From Spartobacteria bacterium LR76 (GTDB lineage: Bacteria; Verrucomicrobiota; Verrucomicrobiia; Chthoniobacterales; Terrimicrobiaceae), in the NCBI GenBank assembly GCA_003054655.1, contig QAYZ01000013.1, positions 248,001 through 312,000 of the forward strand: a DNA stretch of 64,000 bases. Reading direction: 5' to 3'. Of this stretch, positions 1-8,618 are shown piece after piece. The first letter of the stretch is position 1; each line of letters starts with the position of its first letter. The translations under genes and the position numbers were made by a program. The notes below the pieces were generated by a model, which had not been told where the DNA came from, searched no databases, and saw nothing but the letters and a program-made list of their open reading frames with translations.

Positions 1-270
1 CACCCGGGCCGCCGCCTGGGAGAACTCCGGCTGGGTCAGCGAATAGACCGGGGGGTTGTCCGCGAAACAGATGAGTTTTTTCCCCCGCACCGCGCGCTCG
101 CCGAAATCGAGGAGACGCGGCCAGTAGGCGGAGTGAATGATGCGCGCAGCCGCAGGCGAGGTGGGAACGACATGCCCCTCCATGGCCTCGCGTGCGACCC
201 TCAGGTCTTCATCGAGCGCCCAGGCGACTTTCTCGCCGCCGGTAAAATGGACATGCCACAGTGTACTCAC
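1..270 (-). CDS. N-terminal 90 codons of a probable glycosyltransferase (runs off the left edge)
   Basis: Only the beginning of the gene lies in the window. A GTG start overlaps the TGA stop of the preceding gene in a GTGA junction, and the frame stays open to position 1. The visible part carries a histidine- and tryptophan-containing start (MSTLWHVHFTGGEK) and the stretch HSAYWPRLL, followed by KLICFADNPPVYSL. I recall this pattern from GT1/GT4-like proteins that sit beside the type of glycosyltransferase encoded just upstream, but the catalytic C-terminal half is outside the window. The assignment therefore rests on context plus a partial resemblance. It is the last visible gene of the long glycan cluster. 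Confidence 0.55.
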   Translation of the reverse strand, partial: MSTLWHVHFTGGEKVAWALDEDLRVAREAMEGHVVPTSPAAARIIHSAYWPRLLDFGERAVRGKKLICFADNPPVYSLTQPEFSQAAARV

Positions 271-1238
271 TGATTGATGAGAGACTGGATGATCTGGCGA
301 TAGGCGGCGCACATGCGGTCGCCCGCCGGAGCCTCGCGGAGAACCCTGGCCCGCAGGTCGTGATAACGGTCCTTGAGCGCGTCGATGGACTCCGGGAGAT
401 TCTCGGTAAGCTCCACACCGAATCGCTGTCCCAGCTCCACCGTGCCTCCGCCATCACGGTGATAAAAGAGAGGGAGACCGCATTGCATCGCCTCGACCGG
501 GTGCATGGCACCCGGCTCGTATCGCGAGGCTGTGATACCCACGTGACACTGGCGCAGGAGGCCTGCCAGCTTCTCCCCTGTACAGGGCGGAAAGGTGCGG
601 GCCTTTTTCCACGTGATCTGTTTCGGCCAGCGGCCGATGACCCAAAGCTCGACCCCCTTGAGGTCGCCGCTGGCGATGAGGTGGTCGACCTCCTGATAGA
701 TGTCGAAACCCTTGGCCATGTTATCCGACCAGTGATGCGTCACCAGCCGGAGAGGATGGCCGGGCTGCCAGACGGGCGAGCCAAAAGGATGAAAGACAGC
801 GGGATCGGCCCCGTTTGTGATGACCGTGTGCGGACGATCCTGGGAAAACCACTTTGCGGCGTGATGGTCGCGCAGCCACTCGGAGACGAAGACCGTGTGA
901 TCGGAGGCGGTATTGGCTTCCGCGAGGCGGGCGTCCATCTGGTTCGTGCCCTTGCGCACATCGTTGTCATTGATGCGCTGGACGCACTTGAGACGCGGGT
1001 TGCGGCGCTTGGCCCAGACCACATCGTCATAGGAGATCGTGAGCTTGCCACTCAGGCCCGCATGAGTGCCCATCACGCAATCGACGTCGGGCGTGATCTG
1101 GTAGACCACATCGTACCCGCAGCGTTTCAGGTACTGCGAGAGCTGGTTGAGCCATTGATTGCCCCCGCCAAACGCCGTGCGACGCGGCGCGAGATTGAAG
1201 GCGACGGTGGCGATGGGCTTTTTGCGGAAAAAGATCAT
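267..1238 (-). CDS. GT4-like (GT-B fold) glycosyltransferase
   Basis: The 323-residue protein probably transfers a sugar from a nucleotide donor during assembly of the surface glycan in the cytoplasm. The N-terminus has a glycine-rich strand-loop (TAFGGGNQWLNQL). The middle carries QRINDNDVRKG, which I recall from a recurring glycan-cluster subfamily. The C-terminal half has TNGADPAVFHP and the EPGAMHPVEAMQCGLP region, which matches the donor-binding E-x7-E pattern of GT4 enzymes. The start at the ATG giving MIFFRKK was chosen because it overlaps the upstream stop as ATGA; a longer in-frame reading would run 24 codons into the preceding gene. It is shorter than many GT4 proteins, but both half domains are present. 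Confidence 0.75.
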   Translation of the reverse strand: MIFFRKKPIATVAFNLAPRRTAFGGGNQWLNQLSQYLKRCGYDVVYQITPDVDCVMGTHAGLSGKLTISYDDVVWAKRRNPRLKCVQRINDNDVRKGTNQMDARLAEANTASDHTVFVSEWLRDHHAAKWFSQDRPHTVITNGADPAVFHPFGSPVWQPGHPLRLVTHHWSDNMAKGFDIYQEVDHLIASGDLKGVELWVIGRWPKQITWKKARTFPPCTGEKLAGLLRQCHVGITASRYEPGAMHPVEAMQCGLPLFYHRDGGGTVELGQRFGVELTENLPESIDALKDRYHDLRARVLREAPAGDRMCAAYRQIIQSLINQ

Positions 1239-2068
1239 GACTCTGTCGGGAAAAACGCGGTGGTGGACACAGTGACCTCGGGGCCTCGGCGGTAGCGGGA
1301 ATCCTTCCAATTCGTCACCGGCAGTCCGACCAACCGCCGCACGGCTCGAATCACGCGCTGCCAGGAATTTCCGTATTTTTCCATGATGTTTTCACGCGTC
1401 GCAGCGTCACCCGATTCCTTGGAACTGCGTGACAGGAAGCACATATGGAGGCAACGAAAATCGCTTTCCTCCCAGGCCTCCTCGTCATGCAGCATCCGGC
1501 GATCCGAGTTGGTAAAGCCGGGTCGGAAAACCACCTCTCCGCCGTGCAGACGCTCCGGTGCATCGCCGCTCCAGGAACTGATCGCTGCGAAGTTGTACAG
1601 CTTTGTCATGCTACGGCACGGTGGAGCGAGATGCCCGCTGGCCGAACGGTAATCCGGCGCCAGCGAGGTGACATTGAGCACATTGCCAAGGATCATCCAG
1701 GTGCGGGCAAACTCCCCGGCATTGATCCGTTCACGCAGGTGGAGCAGCCCCGTCGTGTCGTAAATCTCATCACCATCCACGGCGAAGATCCACGTATCCT
1801 GTCCAGCAAGCCCGGCGATCAGCTCATGCGATTCGCGCGGATGCGAGAGGCGGTGAAATTCCGCCGAGGGCAGTTCTTTCGCCAGCCGCTTGAGGATCGG
1901 CACAGTCGCGTCGGTCGATCCGTGATCCATCAGCAGGATATGATCGCAGAACGGGGCGGCATTGCGCACGGCCCGCTCCACGAAGACATCCTCATTGTGA
2001 ACGAGGACGACGCCGACGATGCGGGGGCCGCTCAAGCAATCTTGCTGCGGAGCAGGACCCACAGCCAT
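1235..2068 (-). CDS. GT2 family glycosyltransferase
   Basis: The protein has up to 277 residues and shows the GT-A fold signature of family 2: VGVVLVHNED at the first strand, LMDHGSTDAT in place of the usual DDGS loop, and AVDGDEIY as the DxD-like metal-binding turn. It probably adds one sugar of the repeat or cap. The start is uncertain. The ATG used here lies 37 nt inside the upstream gene, whereas a TTG 33 nt downstream (giving an N-terminus of about SGPRIVGVV) overlaps the upstream stop as TTGA and would begin the protein right before the first strand. Its own stop overlaps the next gene as ATGA. Confidence 0.78.
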   Translation of the reverse strand: MAVGPAPQQDCLSGPRIVGVVLVHNEDVFVERAVRNAAPFCDHILLMDHGSTDATVPILKRLAKELPSAEFHRLSHPRESHELIAGLAGQDTWIFAVDGDEIYDTTGLLHLRERINAGEFARTWMILGNVLNVTSLAPDYRSASGHLAPPCRSMTKLYNFAAISSWSGDAPERLHGGEVVFRPGFTNSDRRMLHDEEAWEESDFRCLHMCFLSRSSKESGDAATRENIMEKYGNSWQRVIRAVRRLVGLPVTNWKDSRYRRGPEVTVSTTAFFPTES

Positions 2069-2838
2069 TGTTTCTCGCGTTCGATGCGCACGACCTCACG
2101 GAAGGTGCGGAGCAGGCGGATCACGATATCCTCCGTGCGATCCCAGGAGATCGCCTCAAAGGGGCCGCCGCCCTCCTCCATGTTCACACCGATGTCGTAG
2201 AGCAGGTAGCCATTGGGCTTCAGCACGCGAGAGTGCTCGGCGATCATCTTCTCGAGGTCAAAAGCGTGGTCGACGCAGTTCGTGTAAAGCAGGTCAAGCG
2301 AGTTGTCCGGGAAGTCGAGATTCATCATGTCGCCGGGGCGCACGAGGGGATTGCCGTCGCCGGGATTCAGGTCGATGCCGATGGCGTTGGTGAATCCGAG
2401 ATCGCGGAGCACCTCGACCTCCGTGCCCTGACGGGCACCGCAGCAGAGAATTTTCGCGTCCGAGGGCAGGAGCGTGAGCAACTGGCGGAAACGTACGTAA
2501 AACTTCAGGCGGTAGTCGAAGATGTCGAAATTGCTGAACCCGCCCTTGATCTTCACCATCTCGTCGAGCTTCAGCTTCTGGTGGGTGAGATACTCCTCGT
2601 AGCTGGCGTAGTCGCGCTTGAGCAGACCGGTCTCGTCCTTTTCGGCTTTCCAGCCGCCCTGGCCGTGGTGCTTGTGCCGCACCTCGTGCTTGTCGCGCTC
2701 ATGATTGTAGGAGGCGTCCTGACGGCTGCGGAGTTCGCGAATGTAGCCGTAGCCTCCGGGCGTCACGAGATGCAGGAAGGTTTTTGCCCAGAATGCCGGC
2801 TTCAGCCGAGGGCGGAAAATTTCACGAAAGTATGCCAT
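2032..2838 (-). CDS. SAM-dependent methyltransferase (class I)
   Basis: The 268-residue protein has a basic, His-rich N-terminal third of unknown role (about residues 1-85) and then a Rossmann-type methyltransferase domain. The SAM-binding motif I appears as KILCCGARQGTEVEVL, followed by AIGIDLNPGD as the acidic end of strand 2 and NLDFPDNSLDLLYTNCVDH as the motif IV/V region. The HSRVLKPNGYLLYD stretch matches the post-motif region of the methyltransferase 11/31 families. It probably O-methylates a sugar of the glycan or forms part of a terminal cap. The substrate cannot be read from the sequence. A 128-nt gap separates it from the upstream gene. Confidence 0.72.
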   Translation of the reverse strand: MAYFREIFRPRLKPAFWAKTFLHLVTPGGYGYIRELRSRQDASYNHERDKHEVRHKHHGQGGWKAEKDETGLLKRDYASYEEYLTHQKLKLDEMVKIKGGFSNFDIFDYRLKFYVRFRQLLTLLPSDAKILCCGARQGTEVEVLRDLGFTNAIGIDLNPGDGNPLVRPGDMMNLDFPDNSLDLLYTNCVDHAFDLEKMIAEHSRVLKPNGYLLYDIGVNMEEGGGPFEAISWDRTEDIVIRLLRTFREVVRIEREKQWLWVLLRSKIA

Positions 2839-2888
2839 TACGAGTTACTTGGTTGTGCGGCGGAACCGCATTCCGGGGCCGCAGTTTA

Positions 2889-2918
2889 GGCCGAAATTTG
2901 CCAATGGCAACTTTGGCC
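2889..2918. repeat. Imperfect inverted repeat in the widest gap of the distal cluster
   Basis: Left arm GGCCGAAATTTGCC and right arm GGCAACTTTGGCC pair with one mismatch and a one-base bulge around an AAT centre; the core TTGCCAATGGCAA is a perfect palindrome. It lies between the stop of the upstream gene and the start of the methyltransferase gene. It could be a transcript hairpin or a protein-binding site. No T-run follows on either strand, so it is not a typical intrinsic terminator. Confidence 0.5.
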
Positions 2919-2966
2919 CGAGGGGAATGCAGCCCGGGAGGTGGAGATTGAGAGAAAACAAAGCCT

Positions 2967-3872
2967 TCAGGCAGCTCCCTGCGCCTTGGAGGCGGCAATG
3001 AGTTCCTGGAGAAATGGATCGGACTTGTGCCGCTCAAGGTACTTGAGCAGGAAGGGGTTAACCTTTCCACGCGACATCACACCCGCATAAAACATCGGGT
3101 ACGGCCCGTTGTAAAAAAAGTCGTCGTAGCCCAGCGCGTCCCAGACGGCCATGCCCAGCCCGAGCTTCTGCGAGATCGGCACGAGGCTCATGGCGCGGTG
3201 GTAAAACTTCCGCTCAACGGTGCGCAGGAGCCTCCCCATTCCGACGGAGGGATACAGTGCAAGATCCTCACCGCGAATCTGATAGCATGCCTGCTTCCAT
3301 TCTTCGGGAAGCGAATTGTCGGCCTTGTCGCAGGTCTTCTCAAACCCCCAGGGCGTCTGGTTTTTCTGCTGGAGGAGCAAATCCAGGCAGCCCGTGAGGA
3401 CATCGAGGCGGAAAAGCGAGGGATGGAGGTGGAATCGCGGCGATTCGCGCTCCGTCAGGTGCATGAGGCCATTGGCCAGCACTGGGCCACGAGCGAGGAA
3501 GCGCCGATTGTCCCATCCCATGAGGCCGATGTAGGCCGCGCCCATGACGTCGAGGAGCTCGGGCAGAGTCTCATTCAGATGTCCCACATGGCAGGGGGCG
3601 AGCGGCGGATGGTCCTCGAGGAGGAAGTAGCACTTCTTGTACCCTTGGGCGGCGAGATCCTCGCAGGCATCGCGCACGAACTTTGCCCAACTGCGGGGCA
3701 GTTCCTTATCCCGGCAGGGAATGTGAGGCAACTCGCCCGCCTCCTCCGAGGTCAACCCACAAAAAAAGAGCGGCGGATGGTCCGGCCAGAACCGGTCCAT
3801 GAAGCGGTGTGTGAAATCGGCCACCCATTTGTACGGGTGGTAGACGGAGACGAGAATACAGAGGTCGCTCAT
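2967..3872 (-). CDS. Glycan-cluster protein of unknown function, possibly glycosyltransferase-like
   Basis: The 301-residue soluble protein begins MSDLCILVSVYHPYKW, which resembles the first strand of a GT-A nucleotide-sugar binding domain. It contains CYFLLEDHPPLAPCH where a metal-binding acidic turn could sit. There is no convincing DxD or GT2 signature further on, and no membrane segment or signal peptide. The start overlaps the upstream epimerase stop as ATGA, so it is translationally coupled within the cluster. I do not recognise the family with confidence. A glycosyltransferase or a related sugar-modifying role is inferred mainly from context. Confidence 0.6.
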   Translation of the reverse strand: MSDLCILVSVYHPYKWVADFTHRFMDRFWPDHPPLFFCGLTSEEAGELPHIPCRDKELPRSWAKFVRDACEDLAAQGYKKCYFLLEDHPPLAPCHVGHLNETLPELLDVMGAAYIGLMGWDNRRFLARGPVLANGLMHLTERESPRFHLHPSLFRLDVLTGCLDLLLQQKNQTPWGFEKTCDKADNSLPEEWKQACYQIRGEDLALYPSVGMGRLLRTVERKFYHRAMSLVPISQKLGLGMAVWDALGYDDFFYNGPYPMFYAGVMSRGKVNPFLLKYLERHKSDPFLQELIAASKAQGAA

Positions 3873-5023
3873 TTGCGGCTGGAGCGAAGCAACCCGGCGG
3901 CGGCCATTTCGTTGAGAGAATGGTCAAATCGGCGGTTCGCCTCCGTGATCTGCTCGCCCGGACGCCCTACCCAATCGGTGAACTGCTTCACGCCGTCGCA
4001 CAGGGAGAGAAACTCATGCGCCCCCAGGCCAGCGGTCAGGCGCGTCAGGTCGGCAGCGGCGTGGCGGATGTCGCCCACGCGGAACTGGCCGGAGATGAAA
4101 TATTTCAACTCCACCCCCAGCGCGGCGGCAAGCGCCTCGACAAGGTCGACCAGCGTGCTGCGAACCCCGGAGCCGAGGTTGAAGACCTCCAGTCCGTCGG
4201 ATTCCAGCGAAAGCGCCCGGACGTTGTACTCCACCAGATCGTCGATGAAGACAAAGTCGCGGCTCGGCAGGCTGTCCTCGAAAAGATTGATCTCGCGCCC
4301 GGCGAGCAGGAGCTGGGTGAAGATGGACAGGATGCCGGTGTAGGCGTTGTTCAGCGACTGTCCGGGGCCGTAGACATTCTGGTAGCGGAAGACGACCGCC
4401 GGGATGCCGTGGGACTGGCAGACGTTGGAAACGATCTGCTCCTGGGCGAGCTTCGTGATGCCGTAGATCGAGCTGGGGCGTGCGGGATCGGATTCCAGCG
4501 AAGCCGAGGGCTCCATCGGCGCGCCACAGATCGGGCACTTCGTTTCAAAAATACCCGCCTCGAGATCCGCCAGTTTGCGGGAATCCGGGTAAACCCTCCC
4601 ATGCTCCGGGCAGATCGCCGCGCCCTCTCCGTAGATGGCCCGGGTGGAGCTGACAATGACCTTGCGGATGTGCGCCTTATGTTCCCCGAGCACCTCGCCG
4701 AAAACCGCCGCGCCACGGGCATTGATATCCGTATATCGCTCGATCTGGTACATCGACTGACCGGTGCCGGTTCCTGCCGGGAAGTAGTAGATCGCCTCGA
4801 CATCGCGGACCGCTCTTTCCACCGCACCGCGATCACGGGTATCCCCGCAGATGACCGGCACGCGACCATTCAGCAGGCCAAAGGTGGCTGAGGTGCCGAG
4901 ATCGGTTCCGTGAATTTGCGGATCGAGGGAATCGAGGACAACAGGCTCGTGTCCTTCGCGCAGCAGCCGCAGGGCCGTGTGTGAGCCGATGAATCCGGCG
5001 CCGCCGATAAGAAGTATTTTCAT
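3869..5023 (-). CDS. NAD-dependent sugar epimerase/dehydratase with a Cys/His insertion
   Basis: The protein has about 384 residues and belongs to the extended short-chain dehydrogenase family acting on nucleotide sugars. The NAD-binding loop GGAGFIG spans residues 7-13, and the catalytic pair YGITK gives Tyr187 and Lys191. Between strand 5 and the YxxxK helix there is an insertion carrying CPEH (Cys138, His141) and CPIC (Cys163, Cys166), a spacing that could bind zinc. A similar insertion is, as far as I recall, typical of dTDP-L-rhamnose 4-epimerase-like enzymes, so a 6-deoxyhexose 4-epimerase role is plausible but unproven. The start giving MKILLIGG overlaps the upstream stop as ATGA; a start nine codons earlier is less likely. 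Confidence 0.82.
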   Translation of the reverse strand: MKILLIGGAGFIGSHTALRLLREGHEPVVLDSLDPQIHGTDLGTSATFGLLNGRVPVICGDTRDRGAVERAVRDVEAIYYFPAGTGTGQSMYQIERYTDINARGAAVFGEVLGEHKAHIRKVIVSSTRAIYGEGAAICPEHGRVYPDSRKLADLEAGIFETKCPICGAPMEPSASLESDPARPSSIYGITKLAQEQIVSNVCQSHGIPAVVFRYQNVYGPGQSLNNAYTGILSIFTQLLLAGREINLFEDSLPSRDFVFIDDLVEYNVRALSLESDGLEVFNLGSGVRSTLVDLVEALAAALGVELKYFISGQFRVGDIRHAAADLTRLTAGLGAHEFLSLCDGVKQFTDWVGRPGEQITEANRRFDHSLNEMAAAGLLRSSRK

Positions 5024-5919
5024 TTCGTGGAACTCAAAAGCCGCCGCCAATCCAGGCGGCGCAACAAACCGAGTGAACGTGCGTGTAAACCATACGAAGG
5101 CGCTTCCTTCAAGGAACGAACGAAGGCCCGGATGGCTGCCTGCGGATGGCTGGCGGCGTTGTGATAGGCCTCGCCGAGATAGCGCTCGGCCAGTCCGCGG
5201 TGACGTTCCTGATCAAAGGCCCGCCGGTTTCCGCCGTCGACCAGGCTGTAAAATGGCGAAAAGACCCTCTCGCGTTCGGCAAAGACGCCCTGCCAGTCGA
5301 GGATGGTCTTGGACTCCGGCTGACGGTGCTGAATGGCGAGCACCTCGGGGACATAATGGAAGGCAAACTTTTCCGACATGCGCCACCAGTATTCGTAATC
5401 CATCACGAGATGCAGGTCCTCGCGGAGCAGCCCTGTGGCGCGCTGCACGGACGACCGGAAAAAAATCGCTGGCTGGTGCAAGCGCACATCGCTGCGCCAC
5501 CAGCGCACCATGTCCTCGCGCCGGTCAAATCTTCCCTCGACTCGCAGCGGAGCCGACCCATCGTAGGCGATCTGGGTAACATCACCGAAAACCACCTGCA
5601 CCGACGGATCGGCAAAAACCTCCCGCAGCCGGGCAAAGACCCCCGGCGGGTAGGCATCGTCAGAATTCAGCCAGCAGAGGATCTCACCTGTCGCCGCCTG
5701 AAAGCCCCGATTCACCGCGTCGGACTGGCCGCGATCTTTTTCCCGCGTCACCCGCAAGTGCGGGAAACCTGCCAGCACCGCGGCAGTCTCATCGGTCGAA
5801 CAGTTATCAAAAACAAGATGCTCGAAATCGGCGTCGTTCTGCGCAAGCACGGAGCGCACGCATTCGCCGATGTAAGCGCCCTGGTTGAAGGACGGAGTGA
5901 TGACGGAAAAATACGGCAC
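5020..5919 (-). CDS. GT2 family glycosyltransferase
   Basis: The protein has about 299 residues with a clear GT2 domain: YFSVITPSFNQGAYI at the first strand, VFDNCSTDET as the nucleotide-binding loop, KDRGQSDAVNRGF, and CWLNSDDAY as the DxD-like motif. HLVMDYEYWWRM matches the acceptor-side ED/DYE region of this family. It probably adds a sugar to the growing glycan. The GTG chosen as start follows the upstream stop by one base and puts the first strand immediately after the initiator; an alternative GTG 54 nt earlier lies inside the upstream gene. The C-terminal 80 residues are basic and may associate with the membrane surface. Confidence 0.8.
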   Translation of the reverse strand: MPYFSVITPSFNQGAYIGECVRSVLAQNDADFEHLVFDNCSTDETAAVLAGFPHLRVTREKDRGQSDAVNRGFQAATGEILCWLNSDDAYPPGVFARLREVFADPSVQVVFGDVTQIAYDGSAPLRVEGRFDRREDMVRWWRSDVRLHQPAIFFRSSVQRATGLLREDLHLVMDYEYWWRMSEKFAFHYVPEVLAIQHRQPESKTILDWQGVFAERERVFSPFYSLVDGGNRRAFDQERHRGLAERYLGEAYHNAASHPQAAIRAFVRSLKEAPSYGLHARSLGLLRRLDWRRLLSSTK

Positions 5920-5920
5920 G

Positions 5921-6856
5921 TCAGCGAATACCGATGGGTGTGTTGAGCCATGCGGGTTCCGGCGGGATGCCACCCGAGAAGCGCGCCTTCAAGAGATCGA
6001 GCTGCGCCCGGTAGTACCAGAGCCCCCGGTAGCCCAGCTCCGCCGATTTGCGCAGGAGCGGAGGCATGATGGCCGGGGTCTTCCAGAACAGCGCCTGCCG
6101 GACCGCCTCGCGCGCGAATCCTGCATTGTCCGGCGCCCAGGAGAAGTCGATACCGCGCTCCGCGCACCATTTGCGCAGCTCGACCTGGGAAAGCAGGCTG
6201 CGGTAGATGCGCTTGGCATCCTGGGTTCCGGCCGAGGCAGGCCGCCATGTCTTGTCGAGGACGGCGGTATCGCAAAAGGCGACGGGTTCCAGCAAGCCGC
6301 ACTTGATCCAGTAGTCGCGATCCTCCATTGGCTCGTACCCGGAAACAAATCCCCCCACCCTCTGGTGAACCTCGCGGCGCACAATGGCGGAGCCGGGCGT
6401 GATGATGGCACAGCGATAAAGATTGCGCTGCGCAGGGAGCGGTGGATCGCCTGCACAATAGTCGAATCCGCTCAGGCGCGGCTCCTGCGGCGGCTCCATG
6501 CGCTGGAGCACCATGCCATAAACCACACCGGCGGAAGGAACCTGCCCGGAACGACCCAGCAGGGAAGAGATTGCCGTCTGGAGGAGCACATCGTCGGAAT
6601 CGAGGAAGAGAATCCAATCGGAAGTCGCGAGCTTTGCCCCGAGATTCCGGGCGGCCGAGACGCCGCCATTTTCCACCCGGCGATAAGTGATCGACTCCCC
6701 AAATCCCGCGCAAACCGCCGGCGTATCGTCCGTGCTGCCGTCATCGATAACGATGACCTCACTGGCAGAAACGACCTGGTTCAAACAACTCGCCAACGTG
6801 GCCGGGAGATACTCCGCCGAGTTGTACGAGGCAATGACGATACTAACGGATGACAT
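5921..6856 (-). CDS. GT2 family glycosyltransferase
   Basis: The 311-residue protein is a typical family 2 enzyme. It has VSIVIASYNSAEYL at strand 1, VIVIDDGSTDDTP as the nucleotide-binding loop, NGGVSAARNLGA, and LFLDSDDVLL with the metal-binding aspartates. EPMEDRDYWIKC provides the ED region often linked to the catalytic base. It has no transmembrane helix and should act at the cytoplasmic face during glycan assembly. A 34-nt gap separates it from the methyltransferase gene upstream. Confidence 0.85.
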   Translation of the reverse strand: MSSVSIVIASYNSAEYLPATLASCLNQVVSASEVIVIDDGSTDDTPAVCAGFGESITYRRVENGGVSAARNLGAKLATSDWILFLDSDDVLLQTAISSLLGRSGQVPSAGVVYGMVLQRMEPPQEPRLSGFDYCAGDPPLPAQRNLYRCAIITPGSAIVRREVHQRVGGFVSGYEPMEDRDYWIKCGLLEPVAFCDTAVLDKTWRPASAGTQDAKRIYRSLLSQVELRKWCAERGIDFSWAPDNAGFAREAVRQALFWKTPAIMPPLLRKSAELGYRGLWYYRAQLDLLKARFSGGIPPEPAWLNTPIGIR

Positions 6857-6890
6857 GACAACGACGGCACTCGGCCGTCACACGAAAAGC

Positions 6891-7679
6891 CTAGATTTTT
6901 TGGACGAGGAGCCCGTGCTGAGAGCCGAACTGATGCAGCCCGTCCGGCACCTTCTTGCGCGACACCGTGGTGTCCAGCACGCGAAAACCCGCCTCGCGAA
7001 GCGCCTTGCGGGCAAAGGAGAGCGTCACGTGGAGATTGGTATCGTTGACGTGAGCCTTGAGTTCCTTGTACCCCTGCGGGAGGAAAAACCGCTCGGTCAG
7101 GCGCTCGGCCCAGTAGGCGAGCGGCAGGGCGCGATTCAGCGAAACCGGAGCCCAGCGACCAAAGTACAGCATGGCGACTCCGCCCGGCTTGAGCACGCGG
7201 GCGGTCTCCTGGATGCAGGATTTCCAGATCGCGATCTTCTCGACGTGCTGGAGGACGATGAAGGTGTAGACGGCATCCACGCTGGCGCCCGGACAGGGCC
7301 ACGTCGCACCGTCGCATTTGAACAACTCGATGTTACGCACACCGCGTGCGGCGAGTTCTTCTTTGACCCGGTCGGCCTCATCGTGAATATCGACGCCTAC
7401 CGCGCCTCGAAACGACCGGGCCGCCGAAGCCAGGATTCGCCCGCCTCCGTAACCGATCTCGAGGATCGTTTTCGTCTCGGGCTGGGGAACGTACTTCGCG
7501 ATAAATGGTGCGATATGAAGGGAGAAGTCCCACTGACCACGCACGAATGAAGCGTCGGCATCCGCCGCGCTGTCGAACCACGTGAAAAAGTCATCCGCCG
7601 ATTTGCCGGATGCCGCCTGGATCTCCTCGCGGAAACCTACGATATGTCCGCGTGTCTCAATCTTCGATCCGATGGCCAT
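6891..7679 (-). CDS. SAM-dependent methyltransferase (class I)
   Basis: The 262-residue protein shows a class I methyltransferase core. TILEIGYGGGRILA is motif I, VGVDIHDEA the strand-2 acidic end, and VDAVYTFIVLQHVEK the motif IV region, with ETARVLKPGGVAMLYF as the following strand and helix. It probably modifies a sugar or a lipid-linked glycan intermediate; which one cannot be told. A GGAG box about 11 nt upstream of the ATG supports the chosen start. The upstream gap is 54 nt, so this may be re-initiated rather than coupled. Confidence 0.77.
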   Translation of the reverse strand: MAIGSKIETRGHIVGFREEIQAASGKSADDFFTWFDSAADADASFVRGQWDFSLHIAPFIAKYVPQPETKTILEIGYGGGRILASAARSFRGAVGVDIHDEADRVKEELAARGVRNIELFKCDGATWPCPGASVDAVYTFIVLQHVEKIAIWKSCIQETARVLKPGGVAMLYFGRWAPVSLNRALPLAYWAERLTERFFLPQGYKELKAHVNDTNLHVTLSFARKALREAGFRVLDTTVSRKKVPDGLHQFGSQHGLLVQKI

Positions 7680-7733
7680 AGTTCTGCTCCAGTATCAAAA
7701 TCCACTCTGCTGACAAGCCGGGAAACATCAACT

Positions 7734-8618
7734 TCATTTCTCCTGGCTCGCGGATTGCCGGAATCGCTCCAGCAGATCGGGAGTCCAACGTGTGTTGCTC
7801 TCCAGCAGGTCAAAAAGCTCAAAAACGCGCCGCCGGGATTCCTCCTGCGTCCGCACCCAGAAGCTCGAGGCGTCGATGCGGTGAAAATAGTGTGCCTTGG
7901 GTAGGACTTGCAGGCGGTTTCCCAACGAAAGCCAAAGATAATTGGCGACCATTACATCGGCCACGTCGTGTTTGAGCTCAGCGAGACAGCCGATAGCCTC
8001 GAGGTAAGCCTTGCGGTTCACGAAATAGTTGCCGTCGTTGAGGTAGTAGACACGTTTGAGCGTACTATCCTGGCAAAGCTCCACGACGCGATCGAAGTCC
8101 AGCCGTTCTCCGATGAGGCGCTTGAAGGGAAAATAAGGAAACGCCCATGATGGCGAGTAAATGACCTGCGGGTCCCATTCCGGCAGGGCGTAAACAGCAT
8201 CGAGGTAGTTGCGAAAGATCGTATTGTCCGAATCGAGGATGATGAGCCACTCGGAGGAGGCGTTCTCGACGCACGAGAGCTTGTTAGCCATCGCTCCCAG
8301 GTTCTTTTCGTGCCGCACGATGCGTACTTTCCCCTGCGGATCGAGCGAGCGCACATTGCGCTGAAGCGCAGAAAACTCCTCAGCCGACGAGGCATCGTCG
8401 CAGATGACCACCTCACCGACACGCGGATCATTAAGGAGATTGCGCAGTGGACGGTGGATGCGGCTGCCGCGATTGTAGTGCGGGATACCGACGGTGATCT
8501 TCTTCCCGTCAAACGGCTTCACGGGCGCATGGCCTTGCTTCGCCACCTCTTTCGGCTGGCAAAGCGTGGAGTCGTAGAGATCCGACAACCGTTTCCAGAA
8601 TTTTTGCGAGAGCTTCAC
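7734..8618 (-). CDS. GT2 family glycosyltransferase
   Basis: The 294-residue protein has a GT-A domain beginning after about 40 residues: KITVGIPHYNRGSRI, VVICDDASSAEE as a DDAS variant of the nucleotide loop, HEKNLGAMANKL, and LIILDSDNTIF with the DSD metal site. The N-terminal extension is basic and lacks a signal peptide. It ends in a hydrophilic tail. The start overlaps the upstream gene stop as ATGA, which ties its translation to the GT4 enzyme before it. It is one of seven GT2 genes in the cluster. Confidence 0.82.
   Translation of the reverse strand: MKLSQKFWKRLSDLYDSTLCQPKEVAKQGHAPVKPFDGKKITVGIPHYNRGSRIHRPLRNLLNDPRVGEVVICDDASSAEEFSALQRNVRSLDPQGKVRIVRHEKNLGAMANKLSCVENASSEWLIILDSDNTIFRNYLDAVYALPEWDPQVIYSPSWAFPYFPFKRLIGERLDFDRVVELCQDSTLKRVYYLNDGNYFVNRKAYLEAIGCLAELKHDVADVMVANYLWLSLGNRLQVLPKAHYFHRIDASSFWVRTQEESRRRVFELFDLLESNTRWTPDLLERFRQSASQEK

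Noticed and set aside
261-1295. Long plus-strand open frame opposite the first GT4 gene
   Set aside because: Low-complexity, arginine- and valine-rich composition without motifs; it mirrors a clear glycosyltransferase on the other strand.
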